DNA of 64,000 nucleotides from Diplosphaera chodatii (taxonomy: Eukaryota > Chlorophyta > Trebouxiophyceae > Prasiolales > Stichococcaceae): the NCBI GenBank assembly GCA_032358165.1, contig JAALGY010000011.1:186001-250000 (forward strand), given 5' to 3'. Positions 35,392-46,979 of the stretch are shown here, piece after piece. Under the pieces are notes generated by a model. That model worked only from the letters and a program-made list of their open reading frames with translations. It did no database searches and was not told the origin of the DNA. How positions within the stretch are numbered: the first letter of the stretch is position 1; each line of letters opens with the position of its first letter. Position numbers and translations under genes: made by a program.

Positions 35392-38300
35392 TTACTGCAG
35401 GAGCCCCTCGCACTCTGATGTCTGCGCCTCCTCCGACTCGCCGTTGCTGCGACGCTTGGGCCACTTGTGCACCAAGTCATGCGGCTGCTCCACCTGCTCG
35501 GGCGCCTCCTTTGCCTTGGGCAGCTCCTGCACGATCGAGTACGGTCGTCATGGTGTGAACCAGCGCGGCGTGCAAGAGTGTCCATATGACTTGCATAGAT
35601 CGCTGGTGAGCTCCGAGAGCCCGCGCACGGCGTTCAGTTCACAGCATTTGATTTGCTTGAAGGACGCCCAAGGCTGCATTACGGCTTTGCATGTGTTTAC
35701 TGATGGCCAGACCACAGCATCGATTACCCTACCAGGTCGCACAGTCACGCCTACGTGCCTGCCAGCAGACAGCGGCATCCCAAAACTGTTGCTGTAATGA
35801 CGCAGACGTGCGTACGTCGCACCTGTGGGTGCTCCTCTGCTACACTGGGCGTGGGCACAGCTGGGCGGTAGGCCTGGTACTTCGGGTTGTAGCAGGCGTC
35901 AAAGTCCACCTTCCAATCCTTGTACAGGCTTTGCAGGCCACTCATGGCTGCGCTGGATACAGCTACATGGCCAAGGGTGCAACAAAGCACAAGTGCATTG
36001 CTTGCACCTGCATTGTCCTGCTGATTCTGTACTGCCGCTGACGGGCCGCCGGACTCCCAGATCAGCAAGCCAATAGCACCCTTCTGTCAGCCTGTCACAT
36101 GTTATGATAGCATAAAATGCATTGTCGTCAGGGCCTTTCAGCCCCTGGTGCCCTGCTTCCAGACTCCACCGCTCCAGGGTCATTTTGCTGCTGCGCAGGA
36201 CCACTGACGCACATCGTTGGTGCACAATCTGGACAAGCTGTGGCCTTGGGCCTTTACACAGCGCACACTACTGCTACAGCTTCCGCCAGGACAATCAATG
36301 CAGAGGATCCCAAACCAATGTGCATTCATGTGCTGTCTGGCCTCCTGGTGATGATGTTCTGTCTCATGGGCAGGCCAGCGTGCCATACTACTTCAACGCT
36401 TCCCATGTGCCTGAATCTCTACAATCTGGTGCCAACCTCCATTGCTGCGGCAAATCTTCCGTAGCCCTCACTCCTCATTGCATGCAATGTTCAGGATCAT
36501 GTTCATCATGATCCTGTTCATATCGTCAATGCAGTCTCGATCCTCGTCCACGATCATCCTGCGTGCAGTGGTGCAGATGATTGGACTCTTCAGCAGCCAA
36601 GCATCGAGTCTTCGAGTGCCCGACGCTGCAACCCCAAGCGTATGTAGGAGCAGGGTCTGGAATGTTCCTGCTTGCATGGCCACACCGGTGGCTGCTCACC
36701 TATGCAGCGCCCAGCCAGTAGGGTTCAGGAACCTGTGCTCCACGTGGCGCGCAGCCTTCATGGGCATCCCCGTCTTTGGAGGCTGCAGGAAGCAGCACCG
36801 GCATACACTCAATGATGTGCCCCGCTTGGTGCCGCGTGAAGGCCTTGCAAGAAGGCTGCATGACGTTGCCGCATGCTACATGAGATGCTGCTGCCGTGCC
36901 AAGGGGTGGAAGTCATCGGCTTGTTGCCGCTCCGGTTGCCCACCTCGAAGTTGAAAATGCACTGGAAGTGCCAGTCCAGGCCCTCCAGCGGCGTGGGCGC
37001 GTGCTTCATCTTGGACAGCGCGTCAAAGTCCAGCAGCACCAGCTTCTTGCGGTACTGCGGCTGCACCTTTACCCACTCCTGCAGCTTCTGCAGGCAGCCA
37101 TGGGGGCCAGAGTCGGCATAAGGGGATTGCATGGAGCGGGGGCCGGCGGCCGTGCTCCAGCGGATGCCATGCTATTGCCAACGATTCAGTACAGATCACA
37201 TGCTGCTGTCTGCGACTCGCCTTGTTGCGCTCCTCCCAGATGGGGATGAAGGGAGCGAACTCGGGTTTGTACGTCGCCAGCGGGATGGTCATCAGGATGA
37301 CCTGCTCCGGTCACATTGCTACGTGAGGCTATAGCCTGAAGTGGGTCACTTGCTGAAGTGACAAGGGTTCTGCGGTGCTGATTGCGGCTGCATGTAGCCC
37401 AACTGGCTCACAGCACATTGTGTGCAGCACAATGTAGCAGCACAAGCGCTGCACCACTGTCACTGCAGCAAGACGCGCATCTCAGCAAGGAACAGACCCT
37501 TTAACCAGAAAGGTGTGTCTTACCTTCTTGGCCACCGATGCCGCCTCGTTGATGGCGTTCAGCCAGATCAGGTCCAGGTTGGAGTTTTGATCGTGGTACG
37601 TGCACAGGATGGTCATCACGACGTCCTTCATATCATGGTGCAGGATGTACCTGGAGAACCACGATACGACATCTCCTCAGCCAAACTGCACTGCACTGGC
37701 AGGTGCCAAAAGTCGAGCACAGCTTCATGCTCACGTTGCGACCAGGCCATCAACAGTAGCAGCAGCAGCAGCAGCAGCAGCGGTTCGCGGTGGTGTGTCA
37801 GGCTGGAAGTTGAGTATGGGGCCAGGGTGCGCACCGTCGGATCTGGTGGGTGTGCCACACCATGTCCGCCGCCCAGATGTAGTCCAGCGCGACCGGTGGC
37901 TCCCGGCACATGTCCAACGGCGAGGGGCCCTGCAGAAGCAGCACCTCAGCACCCTAAGTTACCACCGCAGGGCTGCCAGTTTGCCCTTACGTCCATTTGC
38001 GCAGAGGTCCCGGGGCTGGGTGAACCAAAACATACGGCAATGCGAGCCGAGCCGCAGGTCACACATCTCGCCTGTGATCAGCAATGCCCCAGACAAGGCG
38101 GTCGCTCATGGTGTCACAATATGACCGACCTGGTAGAAGCGACCGTTGTGCAGCCCCTCCAGCGGCAGCTCGTCCACCTGCATGAAGGGGTGCTGCCCCT
38201 CCGTCTGCACCGCCACCGAGAACCTGCGACACACAAGGGGTCCTGTCAAAACTAGGGTTTGTGGTATAACACGAAACATAAAGGGGTGCTGCCCCTCCGT

Positions 38301-40950
38301 CTGCACCGCCACCGAGAACCTGGACACCAGCACCACAGGCACGACAGTCACAAGCGGCACCCGCACAGATGCTCGTCAGCATACAATACTTCGTGCCGCC
38401 TCATGATAGACCATGCAGCAGGAGCGCAGCAGCTGCAAGCTGAGGACTTGCCGTTCATTGCTGTGGTCGGCTGCACAAACTCGCACATGCTGTTCTCTGC
38501 TGTGGTTGAGGCCCTGACCAGCAGTCCGTCACCGCACCTGTCAGCGGGGAATGGACCGCCACACACATCGTAGCGCGCCCCCGTGTGCGGCCCATAGTCG
38601 AAGCTGCGCTCCTCGCCTCGGAACGAGCTGATCAGCCGCATGAACATCTGCCGCGTCATGCTGTCGCCTGCCAGAGACTACATAGCGCATCAGTGGGCAT
38701 CGTAGCACATATCCAAACATGTATGTCGTGCACCGTTCTGTCACCAGACGACCTGACTGTATACAACACGAAGATTTCCAGCAGGTTTGTCACAAACTGC
38801 CAGCTGCAGCCGGGCTGCCTTCAGCACCACTCATCAGCGTGCTGCCATGTGACAGCAGTATCGTATGACGAGGCGATGCTCACCAATCATGACCAGCGCG
38901 GCCTGGCCCTTGGGGCGCGCCAGGCACTGCAGCACGTCCTTGCGCCGGTAGTCGTGGTACTCGCAGCCCATCGCGCTGCTGTCGAACTGCGGCCGCCCCG
39001 CCTGCTTGTCCTGCAACATATTCATGAGGTCTTTGACGCTGGCCGCGCTTGCAGGGACGAGGTTCTGAGTGCACAGTTCCATGCACACTGCTGCAGTCTC
39101 CTGATTGTGCCGTCCCATGTCCTGTAAGGAGTCCGTGTTGCAGCACTCGGCAAAACATGAGCCGTGCGTTTCTCAGGTGATGCTACTGCAGACGACATCC
39201 GTGATTGCGGCTGCCACTTCCTTGTCACAGGACCCCAGGCATGATACGCCCAAGTCATAAGGCACGGTCAAATGAACTTGTGCAACCTTGTAGAAGTCGC
39301 CGCGGACGGTGCTGTTGCCGCAGCATGTCGCCCCGCACCGCGGCCTGGCTCCGCCCCCTGGCGCCCGCTGCGGCTCTCGCCAGAAGGGCGGCGGCGGGTC
39401 GTGGCACCAGGGCCCCGGCACGTTCAGGAAGCGGCCTGCCACACGCACGAGGCCATTCTCAGGCAGGTTCATGAGATGCTCAACACCCTTGTGCACAGTC
39501 AATGCACCAGAGCGTTGGCTGCCCTGCTCTTCCCAGGTTTCTACAGCAGCCCTCCTGTTGCCGGGCAAGTCGCAAGGCTGCCAACCTCCTTTTCATGTGG
39601 CAGCACAGTGGAGCTCAGCAAGCAGATGATGTGAAATGCGCAGTCGTTGTCACTTCGACAGGCACATGCTGGATGGGCATAAAACATGGGGTTCCTGAGG
39701 GAACTGCCCACCTCCTGTGGCAAAGGGGCACTGGCCGAGCACCTCGCCGACATCGAAGTCCACTTGCACGGATGGCGCCGGCCCTTGGCGAGGGTGCTGC
39801 CCTGCAGCAACAAACATGGCACACCACATCAGGCTGGGAGGCCTCATAATGGGACTGAATCACGGCTGCTACCTGAATCAATTTTCCTGGTGCTGGTGTA
39901 CAGTACAGCTTTGACTCGAGGCTTGCTGTATGTCTGCACTGACCACAACCCTTTGCAGTATGTATCGGCCTACCTGGCAGGAAGTAGCAGGATGTAGGCA
40001 CATATTTTTGGCACCCAGGCGGCGCATTAGCTGCGTGCAAGTGGCCGATGATGGTAGAGGCGCCCTCTGCTGCAGAGTTCCGCCAATCCTTCAGGCTGAC
40101 GTCCGGCATGCTGACAGGTGGTGGCCGCCAGCCCTGTAGCGAGACACGACAGACTAAACTAGTGTTCACAATGTATCAAAGGTGTATCAACATATGACCA
40201 TCGTGCACGGAGGCGAAGCCTTCCAAGCCAGTGGGCGCCTTCAGGCAACGGCGCAGCCACTGTCGTGTACCAGTGCAGGCATCCACAAGCAGGTCAGGTC
40301 AGTCAGTGCTGAGGGTCCTCACATGCAGCACAGCCCGCAGGCCCAGCGCCGCGACGAAGCCCACGGTGATGGCCGCCACCACCCCGGCGGTGGACAGCCC
40401 CCGGCGCAGGATGTTTCGCCGCCTGTCGGCGCTCCAGGCGCCGCTGCGGGTGCGCGGCTTCGCCGGCGGCGTGCGACGCGGCGGCGTCCCCTGCAGGTCC
40501 TTCCCGCCTGCTGGCGCCTCCAACGGGGTTCCGGAATCAGCCTGCACAAGCAGTCGGGGCTGCTGCAGTGGTGTTCTGTCTGCACTCTGCGGGAGCACCG
40601 CATCTGGTAGAAGTCGGTGACGATGTCCGGGTTAGGCTTCCTGGCCATAAACATGACTAGGAGCAACCTTGAGAGGCCTCCGGCTGGCTTTGCACGGGGC
40701 AGAGGACAGCTGCATGAGTGACAGTGGCACATGACGGAGATATGACGACAGCTGCTCACATATCCGTGTGAGAGCGGACCTGCAAAGTATCAAGGCTGAC
40801 TGAGGTGCCTTCCGCTGCCGCGGCATACTCCGCTTCGCCGATGCTGATGTGCTGCAGCGCTGCCAGCGGGTTTGGCGTCGCTGCCTCTTTGGGTGTGCCG
40901 CTGCTGAGCAGCGCCTGCCGAAACGGGGCCGATAAACCTTCAGCCTCCAT
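35392..40950 (-). CDS. Membrane-anchored GDS-motif (PC-esterase-like) protein B
   Basis: Sixteen exons from 40950-40780 to 35526-35392 join in frame to 665 residues. The start (MEAEGLSAPFRQALL) is the first ATG of exon 1. A signal anchor (GVVAAITVGFVAALGLRAVL, about residues 109-129) follows Arg-rich sequence, as in type II Golgi proteins. The lumenal part has YVPTSCYFLP, VDFDVGEVLGQCPF, GRFLNVPGPWCH and ALVMIGDSMTRQMFMRL (Ser of GDS at about residue 308). It continues with FDYGPHTGARYDVCGG, TILCTYHD, LLDFDAL and GLDWHFQC (Asp about 519, His about 521). GDS plus Asp/His suggests an esterase or acetyltransferase of the PC-esterase type acting on cell-wall or glycoprotein glycans. The spacing D-x-H differs from the classical DxxH. 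Gene B adds two C-terminal exons, ending in an acidic/Lys tail, that protein A lacks. Exon 11 ends at a GC donor (37221). Confidence 0.75.
37755..37781. repeat. CAG/CTG microsatellite in intron
   Basis: An almost pure run of about nine CAG triplets (CTG on the coding strand) lies in the intron between exons 9 and 10 of gene B. Confidence 0.85.
38185..38322 (-). repeat. Perfect 42-bp direct repeat spanning an exon start
   Basis: Bases 38185-38226 and 38281-38322 are identical over 42 positions and 96 bases apart. The first copy is the start of exon 8 of gene B with its AG acceptor. The second lies in the preceding intron and also has AG directly before GTTCTCGG on the minus strand. The 96-base period equals 32 codons, so both copies are in the same frame. 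Confidence 0.95.
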
Positions 40951-42397
40951 TTTGCAGCGCTGCGACTGCCACTGCTGCTGCTGGCGGGATGGAAACTACC
41001 ACTCCCGTGGCTGTGCTCGCAGGGCTGTACGCAGGGTGCTGCAGGCGAAAGGTTTGCCTTTTGTCGGCCCGGTTGCTGGGCGTTGTTGTGACGTCAACTG
41101 TGACAGACGATGTAGCGGTGACGGTCTCAACGCCGACTCAGCACCAGCTGCTGCCGCTGACAGCCTCTAGTTCTGAGCTGTGCCCCTGCGCAACGATGCG
41201 CCCTGCCGCTGTGTGCAGTTGCCCGTGGTGGCCCGTCAGGGCGCCAAGCATCGTTCAGCCCCCATCCAAGCCCCTGATAGCCGCAGCACAGCTGGCGAGC
41301 ACCAGCTGATTGCAGCGCAGCACGAAGGATTGCTGCATCCCGAGCTTGCTGCGATCGACCATGTCACCGTCTGCGCAGCCCTGCGTCACGCCGAGCCTCA
41401 GAACGCTGTATATTGCTTCATTTGCCCGCTTTATGAGGTTGAATCATTGTGAGAGCAGGTTCGGTCTGTAGTGCACACAAGCATCGACTACGCAACATGC
41501 AATGCGTGAAGCTGCAGCACAGCAGACAGCATTCGTGGTGCTTGGTCCTGATCCAGTGCTATGAGGAAGCTTGTCGTGTGTTGCAGAGCTGAGGCGGAAC
41601 TGCCGTTGTTACCAGTGCTCACACCTGCACTTGCTGGTTGTGTCCGATGTGCAACCCTATGATCCAGTCGCGGCGCACGCAGCAGTGCTGCCCTTGCTCA
41701 TCTGCAGAGTGCGGGAATTCCTGTGTCTTCTGCCGAGCTACACTGACGTACAGAAGCAGCATGCATGCCGGCAGGACACCCTTTGTGCATCATCGCTAGA
41801 CTGCGGTACAACAGGGGGCCTGTTTCTACAGTTGTCCCTCGCTCCCCGCCAGACTGCCGCCGCGCAGTACAATCTGTTGCTCCGTAGTGCACGTGTTCAA
41901 GGACAGTTCAACATCGTTCGTGTGCAGGCTTCATGGTCACAATCTCATTGGCTTTTGCGCAGTCATACGACTGTTACGAGCTTGCTGAAGCAACATCGCT
42001 GCAAAGCTTGTGCCACACGTGGCTGCTTGTTTGCTTTCCACATTGAGCATGCGCTGGCTGACACACCCCTTCCGAGAGTAGCTCGAGCTCGGAGCGGGGC
42101 GCAGCACGTCACATTGCCCTGTACCAGGTAGTTCGCATGCACCAAGTCTGCCATGGCAATGCTATCGACGACCGAATTGCCTCTGATCGTGACACCCGCA
42201 TGAATATGGTACAGTCACTGAAAGCCGCAGTATTGCGGCAGACCGTAGCGCTGCTGTCGTTCAAAAGGGCTTCATGCTGTTTGATTGCCGAAAAATCACA
42301 TTTCCAACCATGCGGGTCCACCTCGCACACACTGGCAACCAGCCAGCGTGCAATGCGTCAGCAGTGCAGTGTCTTTTACTCTGCAGGAGCAGCCGCG
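40951..42397. promoter_or_regulatory. Long divergent intergenic region, gene B / vWA gene
   Basis: About 1.45 kb between two divergent start codons. Both promoters lie here. An open frame at 41571-42131 (+) exists but has no recognisable motif and no splice-linked neighbours, so I do not call it. Confidence 0.35.
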
Positions 42398-45300
42398 ATG
42401 CACAGCATCTGGAGCTCTGTGCTGGTACTGGTGCTGGTATCGGCACGCCTCGCAAATGCGGCCCCGACCATGAACGCTGCTGATGTTGGCACAGTCGAAG
42501 CCATCTCACAGGTGCGATCGCACAGTGTCGCAGTATAGTACCCATCCAGGTTGGTGCAGTGCAGTAGGCTGTGTTCCACGCTTCCGCAAGAGCTGATGGC
42601 AAGCGCGTGTGGTCCCGCGGTGCAATTGTTGGCGGCCAGCGCCATATGCAGTGTCGGGTCCGCACTTGCAACAGTTCCGACAACGGTGCACAATCTTAGA
42701 TGCAGGGACCACCCCGGCGCTCGCTTCTGGCTACCTCCTGCTCACTGAGCGCCTGCTTCCTGATGGACCAGTCCGGCAGCATGAACGCCGTGCAGTGGGC
42801 GCAGGTGAGCCCTGTGTCTGCGGCTCTGTGCGTGCGTGCGTCCCACAACCGATATGATCTGCCGGCCTGAGCCTGGAGTGCAGCGATTTTGATGGCCTGC
42901 AGGCTGCAACATGTACATGGCTGTCATGCAGCAGCCGCAGTCGTATGCACAGCAAAGTCGTATGTATGCTGTGCGGCATCTCGCTGATGTGACAACATGT
43001 GTCCTTTCACACCTGTCCTTTTGTGTCACAGGTGCGGTCTTTTGCAGCCAGCTCAGCCAGCGTGCTGACCAGGAGATCGAAGGGCGCCAGCGTGTGAGTG
43101 CTTCTGGCATCTCTTCTGCTGTGCTGTGGCAGTGCCTGGCTGGTGTGAAGTCATTCAATATCCCAGCCGCCTGGCCTCCAACTTCGGCTCTGGGTGTGCC
43201 ACAGGTACGTGGCCGCCAAATTCGACAGCAAGGTGGAGACGGTGGTGGGCAAGCTCACCAGCAAACGCCAAGACGTTTGGGCGGCAGGTGCACGCACTGC
43301 AGTTGTTGTGTGTCTGCTTCCTTCTAGCCTCCAGTCGACCACAAAAGGCTGATGGGTCGGCCCATCTGGTGCAGAACGGCCAGCGTTCCTTGTACAGTCA
43401 TATATCATACATGTCATGACGGTTGGGACATGAGCGCGGGTTGGCGCTGCGAAGCAGAACCGGCAGGGCACCTTCACAGCAGCGGGACTGGACCGCTGCC
43501 GTGCGCTGCTGGGAGGCGCAGACAAAAGGAGGCCGCGCGTCATCATCCTGATCACCGACGGCCGGCCCACCCTGTGAGCCGGGCTGTATGTAGATGTGAT
43601 TCTTGGCGGCTGCTGGTCGCCAGGCAGCTGTGAGAACCATGACACACACCCCTCGCGGGGTCCCGACGTGTGCCGCAGCTCATCCTGACACCTGAAGCTC
43701 GTTTGAGTTCGCCGTCCGTCACCTGCGGAGCATCGGGGTTGCAGGCCAACACAGAGAGGTGAAACTCAGCTGCCTATTGGCCACCTCCCCGACGAGCTGC
43801 TCACGTCGTGGTGCAGGCCCCGAAAGAGAGCTGGCGCGGCGGCGTTGGCAGCCGCGAAGGCGGCCAAGGCGGCCGGCCTAACTATCATTTCAATCGGCGT
43901 CAAGGACAGCCCCAAGGTAACACACGACCCCTGTTGCGCTCTGACAGGAAACTCACTGCTGTGTATGTCCAGACTGGACCTGGTATTGTGAGCACATTCC
44001 TGGCCACGATGGCATGGCCGCTACCAACCTGGTGACAAAGTGACCTGCTCGTTTGCAACGATGCCAAACACATGCTGCCGGCATGTGCGCCACGCTGCTG
44101 CGCCTGATGAATGGCCACCGGCTGCCGCCGACCGAGTGCAGAAAAAGGGACCGACTGCTGCACCAGAAAAGAAATGGCTGTATCACAGTTAAACACTGTC
44201 CTGCAGGCACCACAAAGCACGCTCAACCCGTCGCTGCTGCGCGGGCTGGCCAGCCGGGGCCAGTTTTTCTTTGTGGTCAACGACTTCAAGAGCCTGTCTT
44301 CGGCCGTGCAGAGCATCGTGCCCAAAGTCTGCACAGGTGCACACACACCCGGTTGATGCTCTGCAGCTGCCAGCCTGCGCCGCCTGCATGCTCGCTTCAC
44401 TTGACACGGTCGGCCAGGGCGATGCGTCAGAAATGCAGTGACAGACGATCATGTGTGTTGTGCAGCCACTGCGAGCGGGAGGTACCCGGCGGACCCGACT
44501 CCAAAACCCGCCCCAAGGGTGCGCCTGCCGGGATAACCATGGAGACGTTGTCAGACCTTTTGCCAATTGAAACCACGCTGCTTCACAGTGCATGCTGCTT
44601 TCGCTGGGATATGGTTTGCATGCGCCTGCACATGCCAAGGGGCTTTGCCATCAGATACATGATGCCCGTGCAGCCTTCGAAGAAGCCGTCCCGGAAGCCC
44701 ACGCCAAAGCCCGCGCCAAAGAAGAGCCCGCCGCCGCCACGCAAAGCGCCGCCGCCGCCGCCTCCGCCGCCTGCTGTCGTCTGCCCATCGGACTCGCTGG
44801 ACGCCCGCTTCGATGATCTGAGCGCCACCATCACAGGGTGCACACACATATGTCTGCTGTTCTCTGGCACCGCTGCTGCTCTGGTGCCAGCATCGCGCCT
44901 GTGATTAGTTGCAGATGTCACACCGCATTCAGGCCTCCGTATTAAGCGTTGTGTACACACACACACGAAGCTTCGTCAGGAAGCAGTGACCGTTGCACAG
45001 AAGAAGGATTGCCCAGACTTGCAACGCAGCATAGTGATCGTTGTACGCTGCGGTGGAACACAGTTCAGCATGTATTGCAGTGATGTGCCGGTGCCGACCG
45101 CATACATGGACAGCTCGCTGGCATGGGCCAACTGGAACGTCTGGGATGCCAAGACCTATCAGACGGTGTGCTCTCCTCACGTTCAAGTTTGCTGATCAGC
45201 TCCTGGTGCCATGTGCATGTGTGTGTAGGTCGCATGCCACCAGCTGAGGTTTTCCCAGCCTAGAGGAGCTGATCGGCAAACCTGGAAGTCATTCAGGCAT

Positions 45301-46239
45301 GCATGCAGGTGTTTTATGCACGAAGTCGAGGCCGGTGTGTGTGTGCTGCTTTACAGGTCGATGCCGCAAGCGGCTTTGCAAGGGGCATGGTGTCCCCCAA
45401 CAATGTTGCCTGGAACAATGCTGCTCAGGTGCCTGAGAGCCTGCTGCCTCTCAGTGCCATACTATTCTCTCGGTCGCTTCCACCACGACTGCTACCTTCT
45501 TTGCACCTGCGCATACGTGCACAAGGCCTCAGCAACACTGAAGTGCTGTCGATCATGACATGGTGCACGATGTTGGTGCTGACATGAGATCACGTGCTGG
45601 CTGCAGCCAGCGTCCATCAGTGTTGTAGAACAATGGACATGGCTACTCAGGTTTGTGCTCGAGATGTCATCCTTTGCAAGAGGAGTTGTATCACGTCACT
45701 AGAAGATGAGGGCAATCTAGGTGCCTGTGTACTCCAACCCAGGGTATGCAACACCTGCAGGACAGTGCTCTGGATACATTGTGCAGCGGCTGCACCTACC
45801 AGAATTAGCCTGGATTATATCCAACTAAAGACTTGCATGTTGAGGTATATTCACTCGTCACACCTCACTTTGCAGTGGCATAATTTGCAGGTGGCGGCAG
45901 CAACGTTCACTGCCAATGTTGCGCAGCCAACGCTGTTCACACTGCCGAATGCCTTTGCAACCACCGCCTGGGACATCAAACGACTTGAATGGGTGCGGAT
46001 TAGTTGCACAGAGCTGCTCAGCTGCTGTTGATGCAGCAGTCACTTGCCATCATGCGAATCTGCAGTCCAAGCAGACAGCCACAAACACGAAAACACTGCT
46101 TCCTGATAGTGCTTCGTCTGTGGCAATGCTCAGATTTGGTGATGCCCAGCTGCAGGTGACACAGAACCCAGCAGCACCCAGCACGAAGCAGCAGTTGGTC
46201 ATCGACAACCTGTGCCTGCGGCTGAGGATGGCCGCGTGA
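42398..46239 (+). CDS. Secreted von Willebrand factor A-domain protein
   Basis: Recognised exons: 42398-42511, 42706-42804, 43032-43093, 43205 to about 43289, 43467-43573, 43817-43916, 44207-44336, 44466-44518, 44674 to about 44837, 45001-45165, 45357-45428, 45891-45992 and 46066-46239. The first exon is a signal peptide (MHSIWSSVLVLVLVSA). The vWA domain follows with the metal-site motif FLMDQSGSMNAVQWA (DxSxS), FDSKVETVVGKL, a Thr in GTFTAAGLDRC, VIILITDGRP, and GLTIISIGVKDS. A Lys/Pro linker (KPAPKKSPPPPRKAPPPPP) leads to a C-terminal region (IVIVVRCGGTQFS, WNVWDAKTYQTVDAA, FTLPNAFATTAWDIKRLEW). Such proteins are usually extracellular and adhesive. Two junctions are unclear: the exon 4/5 joint needs a GC donor or loses the Thr, and the donor after 44830 is unresolved. 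The stop at 46237 may be premature. Confidence 0.65.
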
Positions 46240-46979
46240 ACAAAGCATACGAGACAGGAAGGCGCACAGACATACGATTCGATCCGAATCGCTGGCGTGG
46301 ACAGCGGGCCCTCATGTGCTGCTTTCAGCATTGACTACCTGCTAGACAGCAGTGGGCAGGCCACCTGATGGCGGTGAGACAAGTGACCGAGTTGGCCAAA
46401 GCACCAGATGGCTGCTTCGACCTGGTTGACGCACGTTGGTCTGGAGAATCCTGCCATGCAGCGGTCTCATATGAGTGGTGAGCTGCGAGCAGGCTTCAGA
46501 GGCTGACACGCTGCTGATTGTTCAGGATGCATGCAATCGACAGCTGATCTGTTCGGGTGGCGGCCTCCTGTGGACCAGATCTCAATGTGCCGGTGCTGGT
46601 TCTTGATGGTTCTTTACAGTCGTTGGTGCTGACTCGCTGGACAAATGCCGCCACCTGAATGCTGAGCCAGCAGAACTGATCACAAGTAATAAGAATGGCA
46701 GGTATACCGAAGTGCTGAGATGAAGGGTGTCGAAGTGTACCACCCGTCTGATGAAACAAGCCAAAGAAGCCCAACCAATGTTCAAGCCCTGCACTACCTT
46801 GGTTGGCTGCACTGGGTCCCTTCAGGCCGACAACGGTTAATGAAAATCCAGACATCAGCCATGGTGGTGGACCGACTACTGCGCAACTCCATTCTACCTG
46901 GTCCAGGCAATCACTGCATTGTGTGTGCCAAGCACGCCGCATACTTCCCGCCAGCTTCCACACGCGACCGCTGACCCAG
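46240..46979. other. Intergenic region with a vWA-gene remnant
   Basis: Between the vWA gene's stop and the MTA nucleosidase stop. At 46330-46475 (+) two coding-like stretches in different frames (IDYLLDSSGQAT; then QVTELAKAPDGCFDLVDARW) look like a frame-broken continuation of the vWA gene. The rest holds nothing recognised. Confidence 0.45.

Noticed and set aside
40575..40662. A possible extra exon of gene B (MFMARKPNPDIVTDFYQMR).
   Set aside because: It has AG and GT borders, but neither phase fits the flanking exons. Leaving it out joins exon 1 directly to the membrane-anchor exon in frame and gives a whole number of codons.
41571..42131. A 186-residue open frame on the plus strand.
   Set aside because: It has no recognisable motif, lies in a divergent promoter region, and its composition is not like the neighbouring coding exons.
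46720..46974. An open frame of 84 residues on the plus strand.
   Set aside because: It has no splice-linked partners, no recognisable motif, and overlaps the probable 3' region of the MTA nucleosidase gene.
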